This document shows positions 46,271 through 55,813 of a stretch of DNA of 64,000 nt, piece after piece; position 1 is the first letter of the stretch; the number at the start of each line of letters is the position of its first letter. Source of the stretch: Lysobacter_C viscosus (GTDB lineage Bacteria; Pseudomonadota; Gammaproteobacteria; Xanthomonadales; Xanthomonadaceae); assembly GCF_046600715.1 (NCBI RefSeq), contig NZ_JBJMAV010000001.1:1-64000 (forward strand), in the 5' to 3' direction. The notes under the pieces were generated by a model. That model made no database searches and was not told the DNA's origin. It was given only the letters and a program-made list of their open reading frames with translations. Position numbers and translations under genes: made by a program.

Positions 46271-46912
46271 ATGGACCTGACAGACACCCAGCGCAACATC
46301 CTAGGGCTGATCGCCGAGCGCATCGAGTCCGAGGGCGTGCCGCCTTCGCAGACCGAGATCGCCCGCGCGATGGGTTTCAACAGCGTCCGCGCGGCGCAGT
46401 ACCACCTTGAAGCCCTTGAGCGGGCCGGGGCGATTGAACGCCGGCCCGGTCGTGCCCGCGGCATCCGGTTGCTGGTGGACGCGTCCTCTTCCGCCGGGCT
46501 GCCCGCCCAGGCGCCCGTCGACGGCGATGCCCTGCGGCTGCCGGTGCTCGGTCGCGTGGCCGCGGGCGCCCCGATCGGGGCGGATATCGGCTCTGACGAT
46601 TACGTGCTGCTGGACCGGGTGTTCTTTTCGCCTGCACCGGACTACCTGTTGAAGGTGCAGGGCGATTCGATGCGTGACGAGGGCATTTTCGATGGCGACC
46701 TGATCGGCGTGCACCGTACACGCGATGCGCGCTCGGGCCAGATCGTGGTGGCCCGGATCGATGACGAGATCACCGTCAAGCTGCTCAAGATTGGCGCCGA
46801 GCGAATCCGCCTGCTGCCGCGCAATCCCGACTACGCGCCCATCGACGTGCTGCCGGACCAGGACTTCGCCATCGAAGGGCTGTACTGCGGACTGGTGAGG
46901 CCCAACCGTTGA
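46271..46912 (+). CDS. lexA: LexA SOS repressor
   Basis: The 213-residue repressor begins MDLTDTQRNILGLIAERIES. It has a winged helix with SQTEIARAMGFNSVRAAQYH as recognition region, the self-cleavage site A98-G99 (RVAAGAP), the catalytic S133 (VQGDSMRDEG) and K170 (EITVKLL). RecA filaments trigger its autocleavage. The LexA operator lies immediately upstream. An upstream TTG (46262) is in frame but lies inside the operator and is not part of the family N-terminus. recA and recX follow. Confidence 0.97.
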   Translation: MDLTDTQRNILGLIAERIESEGVPPSQTEIARAMGFNSVRAAQYHLEALERAGAIERRPGRARGIRLLVDASSSAGLPAQAPVDGDALRLPVLGRVAAGAPIGADIGSDDYVLLDRVFFSPAPDYLLKVQGDSMRDEGIFDGDLIGVHRTRDARSGQIVVARIDDEITVKLLKIGAERIRLLPRNPDYAPIDVLPDQDFAIEGLYCGLVRPNR

Positions 46913-46926
46913 GCCGGGCGCGCTTG

Positions 46927-46959
46927 CCCGCACCCACCGTCATCCCGGTGCGGGGTTTT
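46927..46959 (+). terminator. terminator after lexA
   Basis: CCCGCACC and GGTGCGGG form a perfect 8 bp stem with a 12-base loop, followed by GTTTT, 14 bases after the lexA stop. It separates lexA from recA. Confidence 0.6.
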
Positions 46960-47092
46960 CCGACGCCAGTCCCCGAATCTTTCCACTGCCGGGCCCTGCG
47001 ATCGCGAGCTACGGTGCCGTCGCGGGTCGCAGCCCGTGCGACCACATCCACCTAGAGTGCCCCCAATCCCCATGCCACCCAAGGAATCCAAG

Positions 47093-48130
<1,038 letters not shown>

Positions 48131-48150
48131 GCTTCCGGGCCCGGTGACCG

Positions 48151-48822
48151 ATGACACGAAGCCATTCGTCAATCCCCGGGGCGCAATGCGCCCCGGGTGG
48201 TGACCGCGGGACGAGCGAGTCGCCGTCGATCGATGTGGATGCCGGTCACGCGAACGGCCCCACTGGAGTCCCCCAAGGCGTCGCCGATGCCGATGGGGAA
48301 TCTGCCGGGTTGTTCCCGGACGGTGGCACGGCTGCTCCCGGGCCCGCTGGGCGCCCGCGGCGCGGCCACCGCCCAGCGGCCACCACGACCCAGCGTGCGT
48401 TGGCCCTGCTGGTGAGGCGCGAACACTCGGCCCGCGAGCTGACTCGCAAACTGCTGGCGCGTGGATTGGACCCCGTCGAGGTCCGCGATGCGGTCGATCG
48501 ACTTGCAGAGGCCGGCTGGCAGGATGACGCCCGATTCGCCGAGAGCGTGGTGCGAAGCCGGGCGGCGAATGGATACGGGCCGATCCACGTGCGCGCCGAA
48601 CTCGGCACCCACGGACTGGGCGGTGAGGCCGTCGAGACGGCGATGGCGACGTTCGACGGCAACTGGGCCGAGCAGGCCCGTGACCTGGCCCGCCGTCGCT
48701 GCGGACCTCCCCGTGACGACCTGGCATGGCGCCGCAAGGTGGCCGACCTGCTGGCCCGTCGCGGGTTCCCTGGCGACATCATCCGTAGCGTCAGCAGGTT
48801 CGATCCGGACGACGTCGCCTAG
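48151..48822 (+). CDS. recX: RecX regulator of RecA
   Basis: The conserved RecX part starts near residue 78 (TTTQRALALLVRREHSAREL) with the repeated three-helix modules and ends FPGDIIRSVSRFDPDD. RecX caps and inhibits RecA filaments. It begins 20 bases after recA, so it is likely expressed by read-through. From the ATG at 48151 the protein would be 223 residues with a 75-residue Gly/Pro/Asp-rich N-terminal extension not usual for RecX. In-frame GTG 48235 or TTG 48310 are alternative starts that shorten it, so the true start is uncertain. Confidence 0.88.
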   Translation: MTRSHSSIPGAQCAPGGDRGTSESPSIDVDAGHANGPTGVPQGVADADGESAGLFPDGGTAAPGPAGRPRRGHRPAATTTQRALALLVRREHSARELTRKLLARGLDPVEVRDAVDRLAEAGWQDDARFAESVVRSRAANGYGPIHVRAELGTHGLGGEAVETAMATFDGNWAEQARDLARRRCGPPRDDLAWRRKVADLLARRGFPGDIIRSVSRFDPDDVA

Positions 48823-49007
48823 CTGTCCCCGCCTCTGGAACGAACGGGCTCCGGAAAGCCGCGACGCTCGGGGTTCAGGTCAGTCACGGCCGGGCGTACG
48901 GCCTGTTAGGCTTGCCGGCTTCCCGGTTGACGCTGCCGCCCGGGGGCCCCACGTTGGGAGTCCCGGCGGGCGTCGATCTGCCCCGTCCCCCGATCTGCGT
49001 ACCCGGC

Positions 49008-51641
49008 ATGAAAACGACCAACGACGTCCGTCGCGACTTCATCGAGTTCTTCCGCGACAAGTCCCACACCATCGTGCCCTCGGCACCCCTCGTGCCGGCC
49101 AACGACCCGACCCTGCTGTTCACCAACTCGGGGATGGTGCAGTTCAAGAACGTGTTCCTGGGCAGCGAGAAGCCCGGATACGTGCGCGCAGCGGACGTAC
49201 AGCGCTGCCTGCGCGCGGGAGGCAAGCACAACGACCTCGACCAGGTTGGCTACACCGCGCGCCACCACACGTTTTTCGAGATGCTGGGCAACTGGTCCTT
49301 CGGGGACTACTTCAAGGAAGACGCCATCAAGTGGGCGTGGCAGCTGCTGACCGAAGTCTGGAAGCTGCCGCCGGAGCGCCTGACGGTGACCGTCTACCAG
49401 ACCGACGACGAGGCCCATCGCATCTGGCGCGACCAGGTGGGGGTGCCGGAGTCGCGCATCATCCGGATCGGCGACAACAAGGGCGCCCCTTACGCGTCGG
49501 ACAACTTCTGGCAGATGGCCGACACCGGCCCTTGCGGCCCCTGCACGGAAATTTTCTACGACCACGGCGAGCACATCGCTGGGGGGCCCCCGGGCTCGCC
49601 GGACGAGGATGGTGACCGGTTCATCGAGATATGGAACCTGGTGTTCATGCAGTTCGACCGCCAGCCCGACGGCACGCTCGCGCCGTTGCCGGCGCCGTGC
49701 GTGGACACCGGCATGGGCCTGGAGCGGATCGCCGCCGTCCTGCAGGGCGTGCACGGCAACTACGAGATCGACCTGTTCCAACGCCTGATCGCTGCGGCGG
49801 CCGATGCCACCGGTACCGCGGACCGGGGCAACAAGTCCCTGCGGGTCATCGCCGACCACATCCGCGCCTGCGCATTCCTGATCGTGGACGGCGTGCTGCC
49901 CTCCAACGAGGGTCGTGGCTACGTCCTGCGGCGGATCATCCGACGCGCCCTCCGGCACGGCTGGATGCTGGGCCAAAAGGAGCCGTTCTTCCACCGGCTG
50001 GTGCCGGTGCTGGTAGAGGTGATGGGCCAGGCGTATCCGGAGCTGGCTGCCAAGCAGGAGTTCGTGGAACGCGCCCTCCGGGCCGAAGAAGAACGTTTCG
50101 CCGAGACGCTCGACTCGGGCATGCGGATCTTCGACGAGGTCGCGGCGCGGATCCAGGGGACCATCCCCGGCGACGAGGCGTTCCGGCTCTACGACACCTA
50201 CGGATTCCCGGTCGACCTGACGGCAGACATCGCGCGGGAGCGGGGGCTGACGGTCGACATGGCCGGCTTCGACGCGGCGATGGCGCGGCAGCGTGAAGCC
50301 GCGCGTGCAGCCGGCAAGTTCGGAAACACCGCCACCCTCCCGGCCGAGCTGGCGGCACACCTGCCGCCCACGCAGTTCCTGGGCTACGAACGCCTCAGCG
50401 AGGGTGGGCTTGAAGTCGTTGCACTGCTGCGCGATGGCCGCCCGGTCGAGCTGCTGGAGGCGGGCGACGTGGGCTTGGTGATCCTCGACCGCACCCCGTT
50501 CTATGCCGAGAGTGGCGGCCAGGTAGGCGATTCCGGCGAACTCGACCAGGCCGGCATGCGCTTCCAGGTCAGCGACACGGTCAAGGTCGCCGGCCAGTTC
50601 CACGGCCACCTGGGGACGGTATCGGCGGGTACGCTGCGTCGTGGCGACCGGGTGCTGGGTGACGTCGACGAGGCGCGCCGGGCCTGCACGGTACTCAACC
50701 ACTCGGGCACCCACCTGCTGCATTCCGCCCTGCGTGAAGTACTGGGTGAGCACGTGGTGCAGAAGGGCTCGTTGGTGGCGCCCGAGCGGCTGCGTTTCGA
50801 CTTCTCCCATTTCCAGCCCGTCACGGCCGCGGAGCTCGCCGAGATCGAACACCGCGTCAACGCCGAGATCCGCGGCAACCACGCCGCGGAAATCCACAAC
50901 ATGGGCATGCAGGAAGCGCTGGATTTCGGCGCCCTGGCCCTGTTTGGCGAGAAGTACGGCGACCAGGTGCGGGTGCTGCGCATGGGCGGCACGTCGACAG
51001 AACTCTGCGGCGGCACACACGTCACCCGGACGGGCGACATCGGCGTTTTCAAGATCGTGTCCGAAAGCGGTGTCTCGGCAGGGGTCCGCCGGATCGAGGC
51101 GCTGACCGGGCAGGGCGCGCTGGCCTACATCGCCCAGCAGGAGCGACAGCTGGGCGAAGCCGCCCAGCTCCTGGGCGCACCTTCGGCCGAGGTCGTAGAC
51201 AAACTGCGTACCGTGCTGGAGCGCCAGAAGAAGCTGGAGCGCGAGCTGGAGTCACTGAAGGCCAGGGCCGCCAGTGGCGCGACCGCCGACCTCGGGGCCG
51301 CGGCGAAGGAGGTGGCGGGGATCAAGGTGCTGGCGAGCCGACTGGAAGGGTTCGACGCCAAGGCACTGCGCGATGCGGTGGACCGCCTCAAGCAGCAGCT
51401 GGGCGACACGGTGATCATCCTGGCCGGGGTGGAGGGCGGGAAGGCCGCGCTGGTGGCTGGGGTCAGTGGCGCGGCCTCCGGCAAGGTCAAGGCCGGGGAC
51501 CTACTGGGGCACGTTGCGGCCCAGATCAACGGCAGGGGCGGCGGACGCCCGGACATGGCGCAGGGAGGCGGCGAGGACGGCCCGGCCCTTCGCGAGGCCC
51601 TCGCGGGCGTGGCTTCGTGGGTTGAACATCGCCTGACCTGA
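49008..51641 (+). CDS. alaS: alanyl-tRNA synthetase
   Basis: The 877-residue class II synthetase starts MKTTNDVRRDFIEFF. Motif regions RAADVQRCLRAGGKHNDLDQ and NSGMVQFKNVFLG are present in the catalytic domain. The editing domain has the zinc-binding histidines (NHSGTHLLHSALR) and CGGTHVTRTGD. The C-terminal DHHA1/C-Ala region ends GRPDMAQGGGED. The ATG at 49008 is the family start; upstream frame is not conserved. It lies downstream of recX and upstream of csrA, the order found in many gammaproteobacteria. Confidence 0.98.
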   Translation: MKTTNDVRRDFIEFFRDKSHTIVPSAPLVPANDPTLLFTNSGMVQFKNVFLGSEKPGYVRAADVQRCLRAGGKHNDLDQVGYTARHHTFFEMLGNWSFGDYFKEDAIKWAWQLLTEVWKLPPERLTVTVYQTDDEAHRIWRDQVGVPESRIIRIGDNKGAPYASDNFWQMADTGPCGPCTEIFYDHGEHIAGGPPGSPDEDGDRFIEIWNLVFMQFDRQPDGTLAPLPAPCVDTGMGLERIAAVLQGVHGNYEIDLFQRLIAAAADATGTADRGNKSLRVIADHIRACAFLIVDGVLPSNEGRGYVLRRIIRRALRHGWMLGQKEPFFHRLVPVLVEVMGQAYPELAAKQEFVERALRAEEERFAETLDSGMRIFDEVAARIQGTIPGDEAFRLYDTYGFPVDLTADIARERGLTVDMAGFDAAMARQREAARAAGKFGNTATLPAELAAHLPPTQFLGYERLSEGGLEVVALLRDGRPVELLEAGDVGLVILDRTPFYAESGGQVGDSGELDQAGMRFQVSDTVKVAGQFHGHLGTVSAGTLRRGDRVLGDVDEARRACTVLNHSGTHLLHSALREVLGEHVVQKGSLVAPERLRFDFSHFQPVTAAELAEIEHRVNAEIRGNHAAEIHNMGMQEALDFGALALFGEKYGDQVRVLRMGGTSTELCGGTHVTRTGDIGVFKIVSESGVSAGVRRIEALTGQGALAYIAQQERQLGEAAQLLGAPSAEVVDKLRTVLERQKKLERELESLKARAASGATADLGAAAKEVAGIKVLASRLEGFDAKALRDAVDRLKQQLGDTVIILAGVEGGKAALVAGVSGAASGKVKAGDLLGHVAAQINGRGGGRPDMAQGGGEDGPALREALAGVASWVEHRLT

Positions 51642-51688
51642 CACGCTGCATTCCATGGGGCGCGCCGCTTGTGGCCCGTTCACTGGCG

Positions 51689-51694
51689 TACAAT
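51689..51694 (+). promoter_or_regulatory. -10-like TACAAT upstream of csrA
   Basis: TACAAT within GCGTACAATAATAG lies 86 bases upstream of csrA; AATAAT three bases later is an alternative, 17 bases after TTGTGG. The leader that follows is long enough to hold CsrA-binding GGA sites near the ribosome binding site GAGGAG. Confidence 0.45.
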
Positions 51695-51780
51695 AATAGC
51701 CGTTTGCTCAATCACTGGAAGCGCCTTCGTGCCGGGGCGCAATCGTCGGCCCACGAGCGGCCGACCGAGGAGAACTACCC

Positions 51781-51996
51781 ATGCTTATCCTGACGCGACG
51801 CGTCGGTGAGACCCTGATGATCGGCGACTCGGTGACCGTCACCGTGCTCGGCGTCAAGGGCAACCAGGTCCGTATCGGCATCACCGCGCCCAAGGACGTG
51901 GCCGTGCACCGTGAAGAAATCTACCAGCGCATCCAGCGCGGCGACGCGCAGGGCGGCGACGCTCAGGCCGAAGACAGCAAGGATGCCGCGGGCTGA
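51781..51996 (+). CDS. csrA: CsrA/RsmA global post-transcriptional regulator
   Basis: This 71-residue protein begins MLILTRRVGETLMIGDSVTV and has IGITAPKDVAVHREEIYQRI, the invariant CsrA core that binds GGA in mRNA leaders. The C-terminus (GDAQAEDSKDAAG) is a short variable tail. The ribosome binding site GAGGAG contains GGA, compatible with autorepression. It follows alaS, as in most gammaproteobacteria, and precedes tRNA-Ser. Confidence 0.98.
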   Translation: MLILTRRVGETLMIGDSVTVTVLGVKGNQVRIGITAPKDVAVHREEIYQRIQRGDAQGGDAQAEDSKDAAG

Positions 51997-52004
51997 GGAA
52001 AGGT

Positions 52005-52033
52005 TTGCCGCGCGTGGGGTGAGCCGGTATGCT
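52005..52033 (+). promoter_or_regulatory. promoter of tRNA-Ser
   Basis: TTGCCG and TATGCT with a 17-base spacer, 29 bases upstream of the mature tRNA 5' end. Confidence 0.5.
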
Positions 52034-52062
52034 TCCCGCCCGCACGAAGTTGGATGTGCCGC

Positions 52063-52155
52063 GGAGAGTTGCCCGAGTGGCTGAAGGGGCTCCCCTGCTA
52101 AGGGAGTATAGGGTTTATAGCTCTATCGAGGGTTCGAATCCCTCACTCTCCGCCA
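52063..52155 (+). tRNA. tRNA-Ser (anticodon GCT)
   Basis: A 93-base class II tRNA: acceptor GGAGAGT/ACTCTCC, anticodon GCT in the loop CTGCTAA, a long variable arm, T-loop TTCGAAT and encoded CCA. It reads AGC and AGT. Confidence 0.96.
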
Positions 52156-52245
52156 GTTACAGCGCCGCGCTGCAGCGGCATGAAACCGGCCTTTCGGAAC
52201 ACGTTGCAAGGCACGGTGGACGAGTCGGAACTTGGAGGAAAATGT

Positions 52246-52274
52246 TTGACGGCATCACGTCCCGTCGCCATAAT
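52246..52274 (+). promoter_or_regulatory. promoter of tRNA-Arg
   Basis: TTGACG and CATAAT with a 17-base spacer end 11 bases before the tRNA. The hexamers and spacing are the same as those of the rpsT promoter in this window. Confidence 0.65.
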
Positions 52275-52285
52275 TCTCCGACTAC

Positions 52286-52362
52286 GCGCCCGTAGCTCAG
52301 CTGGATAGAGCACCAGGCTACGAACTTGGGGGTCGGAGGTTCGAATCCTTCCGGGCGCGCCA
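52286..52362 (+). tRNA. tRNA-Arg (anticodon ACG)
   Basis: A 77-base tRNA with acceptor GCGCCCG/CGGGCGC, anticodon ACG in loop CTACGAA (the A becomes inosine in bacteria), T-loop TTCGAAT and encoded CCA. It reads CGT, CGC and CGA. Confidence 0.96.
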
Positions 52363-52374
52363 TTTGCAAAGAAG

Positions 52375-52404
52375 AAAGCCGGCGAGCATATCGCCGGCTT
52401 TTTT
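52375..52404 (+). terminator. terminator after tRNA-Arg
   Basis: AAAGCCGGCGA-GCATA-TCGCCGGCTTT is a perfect 11 bp stem followed by TTT. It faces the hydrolase gene that ends at 52474 on the other strand and may serve both. Confidence 0.88.
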
Positions 52405-52473
52405 CTTGCCCGCGTTGCGAGCTGCGGCACGCCGCTGCGCCGGGGAGGTCCATCTTTCCCGCTGTGCTGCGTC

Positions 52474-53355
52474 TCAGCGGCCCGGCGTCGTAGAGGGAGT
52501 AGCGGCGTCCTCGCCGGTTTCGGCGCACAGCCACTTCGCCACCGCCTCGGGCGAACGCATCCAGGCGAAGTGATCGGCCCGCGCCTCGACGTGCCCGGCG
52601 TCCATCGAACGTGCCTGCACCAGTGCCTTGGGCAGCTTCGCGAGCAGGAAGTCCAGCGATGATCGCGGCGCGAGCCAGTCGTCCTCCAGCACCACGGCGC
52701 GCACGCTCGGTGCGGCGTCCGCCATGGCCTGTTCCAGGTCGGCGTCGATACCAGGTGCCACGTACGTTCCACTGAGCGCAGTGGCCGCCCAGTCGGCCAT
52801 GACCCCCGGAGCCTCCTGCCCGCCAAACCCGATGCGGCGTCCAGGCAGGGCGCCGAAACGCCGGGCCAGCCAGGGCAACAGGCGATAGGCGAGGGGCAGG
52901 CCATGCCGGATCGGCGCGGGGAATGCCCGCCAGTACGGTGCCCCGCTGGCTACGAGCCAGAGCCGGTCGGCGGCGTCGGGCGAGAGGCCCAGGTGGCAGC
53001 ACGCCAGTTGCCCACCCAGGCTGTGGCCGCCCACGATGCGTTGCAGGCCGGGTAGTCGCCGCCTGAGCGCGGCTTCGCTCGCGGGAAGGTCTTCGGCCAG
53101 CAGTTCCCGGTACCCCCAGTCGCAACCCTTGCCCGCACGAATCGAGCTGGTGCCGTGGCCCCGCCACTCGTGCAGGAACGTCGCGACCCCGTGCCGCGCC
53201 AATGCACCGGCAAAAGGCTGGTAGTGGCGCGCGGCGACACCCAGTGCAGGCAGCCACAGGACCGCGGCAGTCGGCGCGCGGGGCAGGGTGGCCAGTAGTG
53301 AAAAGCGGTGCCCGCTACCGGTTTCCAGGGCGATCTGTTCGGTGTCGATGCTCAC
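52474..53355 (-). CDS. alpha/beta hydrolase (putative lipase/esterase)
   Basis: The 293-residue protein has the alpha/beta hydrolase nucleophile elbow GGHSLGG, with a probable acid in LEDDWLAP and a catalytic His near the C-terminus in ADHFAWM. HEWRGHGTSS early in the chain is the HG-type oxyanion region. Substrate unknown; there is no signal peptide. The GTG at 53355 overlaps the thiD stop (GTGA), so the two genes are coupled and the upstream open frame is not used. Confidence 0.82.
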   Translation of the reverse strand: MSIDTEQIALETGSGHRFSLLATLPRAPTAAVLWLPALGVAARHYQPFAGALARHGVATFLHEWRGHGTSSIRAGKGCDWGYRELLAEDLPASEAALRRRLPGLQRIVGGHSLGGQLACCHLGLSPDAADRLWLVASGAPYWRAFPAPIRHGLPLAYRLLPWLARRFGALPGRRIGFGGQEAPGVMADWAATALSGTYVAPGIDADLEQAMADAAPSVRAVVLEDDWLAPRSSLDFLLAKLPKALVQARSMDAGHVEARADHFAWMRSPEAVAKWLCAETGEDAATPSTTPGR

Positions 53356-54164
53356 GGTCGCGCCGCTCCGAAGTGATCCAGCACGACCACCTGCGAACGC
53401 CCGGGGCGGTAGCCCAGTGCGAGCGCGCGGGCGACAAAGCCGGTCGCCTCCTGGCAGGCCTCGCGCAAGCCGATTCCCCTGCACAGGTTGGCTGCGATTG
53501 CCGATGCCAGTGTGCAGCCGGTGCCATGGCCGTCCAGCGCCAGGCGCTCATGCATGAAGTCGGCCTCGCCCGTCTCGTCGAGCAGTCGATCGATGACCGA
53601 CGCGCCTTCGTCGAGGTGTCCGCCCTTCAGCAGCACCGAGCGTGCACCGTTGTCGCGGAGCTCGTGCAACGCGCGTCGGGCGGCGGCCCCGTCCGCGATG
53701 CCGTGGCCCAGGAGCAGTTCGGCCTCGGGGATGTTGGGGGTGAGGACTGTCGCGATGGGCAGCAACCGGCTGCGCAGGGCATCCAGTGCGTCGGGCTCCA
53801 GCAGGCGCGCACCGGAGGTAGCGACCATCACCGGATCCAGCACGACGTGGTCCGGGCGGTGCCGGTCCAGTGCATCGGCCACGGCATGGATCGTTTCGGC
53901 GTTGGCCAGCATGCCCAGCTTGACCGTGCCGATGCGGAAGTCCTCGAAGCACGCTTCGATCTGCGCGCGCAGCATCTCCACGGGCGGGACATGGACAGCG
54001 GTGACGCCGCGCGTGTGCTGCGCTGTCAGCGCGGCGACCGCAGACAGGCCGTGTACGCCGTGGGCGGCGAAAGTCTTCAGGTCGGCCTGGATGCCGGCGC
54101 CACCGCCGGAGTCCGAGCCGGCGATCGTGAGGGCGCAGCGGGTTCGGGTATCGGGCGGTGTCAT
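53352..54164 (-). CDS. thiD: hydroxymethylpyrimidine/phosphomethylpyrimidine kinase
   Basis: The 270-residue ribokinase-fold enzyme phosphorylates HMP and HMP-P for thiamine synthesis. It has IAGSDSGGGAGIQADLKTF, the anion hole and base region GHGTGCTLASAIAANL, and LLKGGHLDE. The ATG at 54164 was preferred over the one at 54188, which adds eight unconserved residues. No other thi gene is near and no TPP riboswitch is visible upstream. It is coupled to the downstream hydrolase. Confidence 0.93.
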   Translation of the reverse strand: MTPPDTRTRCALTIAGSDSGGGAGIQADLKTFAAHGVHGLSAVAALTAQHTRGVTAVHVPPVEMLRAQIEACFEDFRIGTVKLGMLANAETIHAVADALDRHRPDHVVLDPVMVATSGARLLEPDALDALRSRLLPIATVLTPNIPEAELLLGHGIADGAAARRALHELRDNGARSVLLKGGHLDEGASVIDRLLDETGEADFMHERLALDGHGTGCTLASAIAANLCRGIGLREACQEATGFVARALALGYRPGRSQVVVLDHFGAARP

Positions 54165-54267
54165 GGCGGCATTGTCCCGCGTTTCCACACTGCCCGCCCT
54201 GCGCGTGCAACGCCTCTCGGAGTGGCTCCAGTCGCAATCGGCACCAAGACGATTACCGTCCGTCCGA

Positions 54268-54289
54268 TTGCGGCTGAAGCCGCTCCTGT
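54268..54289 (-). repeat. REP-like palindrome, diverged copy
   Basis: TTGCGGCTGAAGCCGCTCCT plus GT is close to the REP-like units at 31490-31635. It lies between the thiD start and the PhoH stop and could stabilise or end the PhoH transcript. Confidence 0.6.
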
Positions 54290-54300
54290 CGGCCCGAAGG

Positions 54301-55701
54301 TCAGAGCACCTCGGACGCGTAATCGGCCAGGCGCGAGCGCTCGCCCCGGCGCAGGGTGACGTGGGCGCTGTGCGGCCAGTGCTTGAAGCGGTCCACCGCG
54401 TAGGTCAGTCCCGACGTGGTCTCGGTGAGGTAGGGCGTGTCGATCTGCTCCACGTTGCCCAGGCAGATGATCTTGGTGCCCGGCCCGGCGCGGGTCACCA
54501 ATGTCTTCATCTGCTTGGGCGACAGGTTCTGGGCTTCGTCCAGGATCAGGTAGCGGCTCAGGAACGTGCGCCCGCGCATGAAGTTCATCGAGCGGATCTT
54601 GATGCGCGAGGCAAGCAGGTCGTTGGTGGCCGCGCGCCCCCAGCTCCCGCCTTCCTGGTTGTGCGTCAACACCTCCAGGTTGTCGGTGAGCGCACCCATC
54701 CACGGCGTCATCTTTTCCTCCTCGGTGCCGGGCAGGAAGCCGATGTCCTCGCCGACGCTGACCGTGGCACGGGTCATGATGATTTCGCGGTAGCGCTGCT
54801 GGTCCATGGTCTGGGCCAGGCCCGCGGCCAGGGCGAGCAGCGTCTTGCCGGTACCCGCAGTGCCCAGCAGGGTGACGAAGTCGATCTCCGGATCCATCAG
54901 CGCATTGAGCGCGAAGTTCTGTTCGCGGTTGCGGGCGTTGATGCCCCAAACCGCATGCTGGCTGTGGTGGTAGTCGTCGACGATCTGCAGGGTGACCTTG
55001 TCGTCACCCACCCGCGCGACCTTCAATTGCGACTCGTCGTCGCCCGGCAGGTACAGGAACTGGTTCGGGTACCAGTCGTCCTCGCCATCGCCACGGCCGA
55101 TCTCGTAGAAGGTGCGGCCCTTGTCGGTCCACGACTTGAGGTCCTTGCCGTGTCGCTGCCAGAAGTCCTCCGGCAGGGCCGTGGCCCCGGTGTAGAGCAG
55201 GCTGAAATCGTCCAGCGCCCGGTCGTTCTCGTAGTCCTCCGACTCGATGCCGGCGATCGACGCCTTGATCCTCAGGTTGATGTCCTTGGACACCAGCACC
55301 ACCGGGGCGCCAGGCTCGGACTCCTTCAATGCCAGCACCGCGCCCAGGATGTGGTTGTCGGGTACCGCCGCCCCGAAGTGCCGCCCGGCGTCGAAGTCAC
55401 CGGTCTGGAACCGCAGCTTGCCGATGCTCTGTACGCCCCGCAGCTGCAGGCCCTGCGGCCGGCTAAGGGTGATGCCATCGCGGATGCTGCCGGTGCCCTG
55501 GTCCTCGATCAGCTCGTTGAGGAAGCGGCTGACCTGGCGTGCATTTCGACTGGCCTCTGACGTGCCCTTCTTGCCGTTGTCCAGCTCTTCGATCACCTGC
55601 ATCGGCAGGTAGACATCATGTTCCTCGAACTTGAACAGCGCGGTCGGGTCGTGCATGAGGACGTTGGTGTCCAGCACGTAGAGGCGCTTGCCTTTGGTCA
55701 T
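54301..55701 (-). CDS. PIN domain-PhoH ATPase (YlaK/PhoH2 type)
   Basis: The 466-residue protein has an N-terminal PIN nuclease domain (YVLDTNVLMHDPTALFKFEE; acidic residues DTN, EELD, DNHILG) and a C-terminal PhoH P-loop ATPase with Walker A GTAGTGKT and Walker B-like LILDEAQNL. PIN-PhoH proteins are sequence-biased RNA helicase/ribonucleases in mycobacteria (PhoH2); the role here is inferred. I see no antitoxin-like small gene upstream. The ATG at 55701 begins MTKGKRLYVLDTNVL with GAGAGCTC-type sequence upstream. Confidence 0.9.
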   Translation of the reverse strand: MTKGKRLYVLDTNVLMHDPTALFKFEEHDVYLPMQVIEELDNGKKGTSEASRNARQVSRFLNELIEDQGTGSIRDGITLSRPQGLQLRGVQSIGKLRFQTGDFDAGRHFGAAVPDNHILGAVLALKESEPGAPVVLVSKDINLRIKASIAGIESEDYENDRALDDFSLLYTGATALPEDFWQRHGKDLKSWTDKGRTFYEIGRGDGEDDWYPNQFLYLPGDDESQLKVARVGDDKVTLQIVDDYHHSQHAVWGINARNREQNFALNALMDPEIDFVTLLGTAGTGKTLLALAAGLAQTMDQQRYREIIMTRATVSVGEDIGFLPGTEEEKMTPWMGALTDNLEVLTHNQEGGSWGRAATNDLLASRIKIRSMNFMRGRTFLSRYLILDEAQNLSPKQMKTLVTRAGPGTKIICLGNVEQIDTPYLTETTSGLTYAVDRFKHWPHSAHVTLRRGERSRLADYASEVL

Positions 55702-55813
55702 CGAGAGCTCCGGTCGGGAATGGGTATGGCGGCGGGGAGTAACGGTTGCGCACGGCAAAGCGTCGCCACTGTCCCGGAGGCCGGGGTGGCGACGCATGCG
55801 TGCGAGGGGCGTA

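Noticed and set aside
46913..47092. LexA box upstream of recA
   Set aside because: I looked for TTAG-N6-TACTA or close variants and found none in the gap. SOS control of recA may use a more diverged site, but I cannot support one.
53800..54165. TPP riboswitch upstream of thiD
   Set aside because: No CTGAGA/ACCTGA-type THI-box elements are visible around or upstream of the thiD start.
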